The notes under the pieces: generated by a model | Told to the model about the DNA's origin: nothing | Database searches by the model: none | What the model saw: the letters and a program-made list of their open reading frames with translations, nothing else | Position numbers and translations under genes: made by a program | Assembly: GCA_029857875.1 (NCBI GenBank) | Contig: JAOUGB010000082.1 | Coordinates: 1-8,165 of the forward strand | Origin: Desulfobacteraceae bacterium | GTDB lineage: Bacteria > Desulfobacterota > Desulfobacteria > Desulfobacterales > UBA11574 | DNA length: 8,165 nt | Direction: 5' to 3' | In this document: piece after piece, positions 6,499-8,165 of the stretch | Position numbering within the stretch: position 1 is the first letter of the stretch | Layout: every line of letters begins with the position of its first letter

Positions 6499-8124
6499 AT
6501 GGAACGACATCCACTGGCCGGAAAACCGGCTCCAAAATCCATGCTGGTCAACATCTCCAGGTTGGTTGCGTCTTACTATACCCTGGAACCATCCGGTCCG
6601 GTATCATTTGGAACCTCCGGACACAGGGGCTGTGCCTTTAAGGGCACGTTTAATGAAATGCATATCGCTTCAACCGCACAGGCCATTTGCGAATATCGGG
6701 TATCAAAGGGAATCAACGGTCCCTTGTATCTGGGTTTTGACACCCATGCGCTTTCCGAGGCCGCATTCAGAACATCGCTGGAAGTTTTTTCTGCCAACAG
6801 CGTTAACGTGGTTATCCATGCCAAAGACGAATACACCCCGACGCCGGTCATCTCCTTTCTAATACTGGAATACAACAAGGGAAAAACAAAAGGATTTGCA
6901 GACGGCGTGGTGATCACGCCCTCTCATAATCCACCCCGGGACGGCGGATTCAAATACAACCCGCCCCAGGGCGGTCCCGCCGATGTGGATGTCACCGGCT
7001 GGATCCAGGACCGGGCAAACCAGCTCATGAATTCAGATGGATCGGATATTCGGAGGATGCCCTATGAGAAAGCGCGTCAGGCCCCTACAACCCGAATCCA
7101 GGATTTCATTACGCCGTTCGTTGACGCACTGTCGCAGGTCATCGATATAAAGATCATTCAAAATCAGGACGTCCGGATCGGTGTAGACCCGATGGGGGGT
7201 TCCGGTGTGCATTTTTGGGGACCCATTGCCGAAAAATACAATCTGGATATTACGGTAGTTAACACAGATGTGGATCCGACATTCGGATTTATGACCGTTG
7301 ATTCGGATGGGGAAATCAGGATGGACTGCTCCTCTTCTTATGCCATGGCAAACTTGATTGGTATGGCAGACAAATTCGATATCGCCTGGGGGAACGATTC
7401 CGATTTTGACAGACATGGCATTGTATGCCCCAGCGGCCTAATGAACCCGAATCATTACCTGTCCGTCGCCATCTGGTACCTGTTGCAGAACAGGCCAAAA
7501 TGGGGGAAACATCTGGCAATCGGCAAGACATTGGTCAGCAGCAGCATGATCGACAAGGTTGTTGGGGGATTAAAAAGAGCGCTTTACGAAGTCCCGGTGG
7601 GGTTTAAGTGGTTTGTTGACGGCATGCTGGGTGGAACCATTGCCTTTGGCGGTGAAGAAAGTGCCGGGGCATCCTTTTTGCGAAAAGACGGCTTCGTGTG
7701 GACCACGGACAAAGACGGATTTTGTATGTCGCTTCTGGCTGCAGAGATATTGGCAAAAACAGGAAAAACTCCGGATGAAATCTATGCCGACACATTGATC
7801 CCCAACTATGGAGAACCGTATTACAAAAGAGTCGACGGCCCGATTTCCGATGAACAGAAAAAGGTTTTAAAAGCCCTGACACCCGACGCCATCAAAACGC
7901 CCACATTGGCAGGGTTGCCCATTACGGCGGTGATGACCACCGCTCCGGGAAACAACGCCCCAATCGGCGGGGTCAAGGTGGTGATCGAAGATGGTTCCTG
8001 GTTTGCCATCAGGCCGTCAGGTACGGAACCCAAAATGAAGCTTTACATCGAAAGCTTTGGCGGAAAAAAACGCTGGCAGCAAATCCATGATGAAGCGTTA
8101 CCGCTAATATTCGGGGAAAAATAG
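6499..8124 (+). CDS. pgm: Phosphoglucomutase, alpha-D-glucose phosphate-specific
   Basis: A 541-aa cytoplasmic enzyme that interconverts glucose-1-phosphate and glucose-6-phosphate, linking glycogen and sugar-nucleotide synthesis to central metabolism. It follows E. coli Pgm (546 aa) closely throughout. The four active-site loops are present: FGTSGHRG (38-44) near the N-terminus and phosphoserine S142 in TPSHNPP; the Mg-binding loop DSDFDR (D300, D302, D304, R305; E. coli has PDYDR); sugar-specificity loop GGEESAG (384-390); and phosphate-binding RPSGTEPK (505-512). The start at 6499 rather than 6481 is set by the Shine-Dalgarno and by alignment with E. coli. It lies 95 bp after ettA on the same strand, so cotranscription is possible but not shown. 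The last 41 bases of the window hold no clear terminator. The only uncertainty is exact start and operon membership. Confidence 0.96.
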   Translation: MERHPLAGKPAPKSMLVNISRLVASYYTLEPSGPVSFGTSGHRGCAFKGTFNEMHIASTAQAICEYRVSKGINGPLYLGFDTHALSEAAFRTSLEVFSANSVNVVIHAKDEYTPTPVISFLILEYNKGKTKGFADGVVITPSHNPPRDGGFKYNPPQGGPADVDVTGWIQDRANQLMNSDGSDIRRMPYEKARQAPTTRIQDFITPFVDALSQVIDIKIIQNQDVRIGVDPMGGSGVHFWGPIAEKYNLDITVVNTDVDPTFGFMTVDSDGEIRMDCSSSYAMANLIGMADKFDIAWGNDSDFDRHGIVCPSGLMNPNHYLSVAIWYLLQNRPKWGKHLAIGKTLVSSSMIDKVVGGLKRALYEVPVGFKWFVDGMLGGTIAFGGEESAGASFLRKDGFVWTTDKDGFCMSLLAAEILAKTGKTPDEIYADTLIPNYGEPYYKRVDGPISDEQKKVLKALTPDAIKTPTLAGLPITAVMTTAPGNNAPIGGVKVVIEDGSWFAIRPSGTEPKMKLYIESFGGKKRWQQIHDEALPLIFGEK

Positions 8125-8165
8125 CAAAAACCTGCGTTGAGCCATTGCCGGATTTGCCGAAGGCA

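Noticed and set aside
6447..6641. A 64-aa plus-strand open frame starting before pgm
   Set aside because: It runs into pgm in another frame, and the pgm frame matches a well-known enzyme throughout.
8125..8165. Possible terminator after pgm (TGCCGG...GGCA)
   Set aside because: The arms are short, no T run is seen, and the window ends there.

Overview
The window looks like a stretch of bacterial chromosome, probably from an anaerobic deltaproteobacterium (Desulfobacterota). That guess rests on the mix of proteins: an EttA close to the proteobacterial form, an E. coli-type phosphoglucomutase, a stand-alone O-methyltransferase and a circularly permuted YpsA-type SLOG protein. It is an inference from remembered protein resemblance, not from a marker gene. 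No RNA gene, insertion sequence, CRISPR array or phage module was found.

Layout. (1) Positions 24-1343, plus strand: a SAM-dependent O-methyltransferase followed closely by a small DUF6794-like protein. (2) Positions 1404-4569, minus strand: read in transcription order, a secreted N-acetylmuramoyl-L-alanine amidase with three C-terminal repeats, the remains of a deleted cysteine hydrolase gene, an EF-hand/cysteine-hydrolase fusion protein, and a cpYpsA (putative molybdenum carrier) protein. (3) Positions 4570-4717: a divergent intergenic region with an 8-bp-arm palindrome that overlaps a good sigma70-like promoter for the amidase. (4) Positions 4718-8124, plus strand: ettA (ABC-F translational throttle) and pgm (phosphoglucomutase), 95 bp apart, in visibly GC-richer sequence than the left half.

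How the genes work together. ettA and pgm are housekeeping genes linked to energy and carbon status: EttA gates translation according to ATP/ADP, and Pgm interconverts glucose-1-phosphate and glucose-6-phosphate. The left half is more accessory in character. The cysteine hydrolase and SLOG protein lie in tandem on one strand and could share a small-molecule (perhaps nicotinamide or nucleotide-derived) theme, but this is only a hypothesis.

The most notable observations are the internally deleted cysteine hydrolase pseudogene at 3032-3201, whose two ends can both be read in different frames; the EF-hand fused to a catalytically complete cysteine hydrolase; and the three-repeat tail of the amidase. 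I see no clear evidence of a wholly new multi-gene system.
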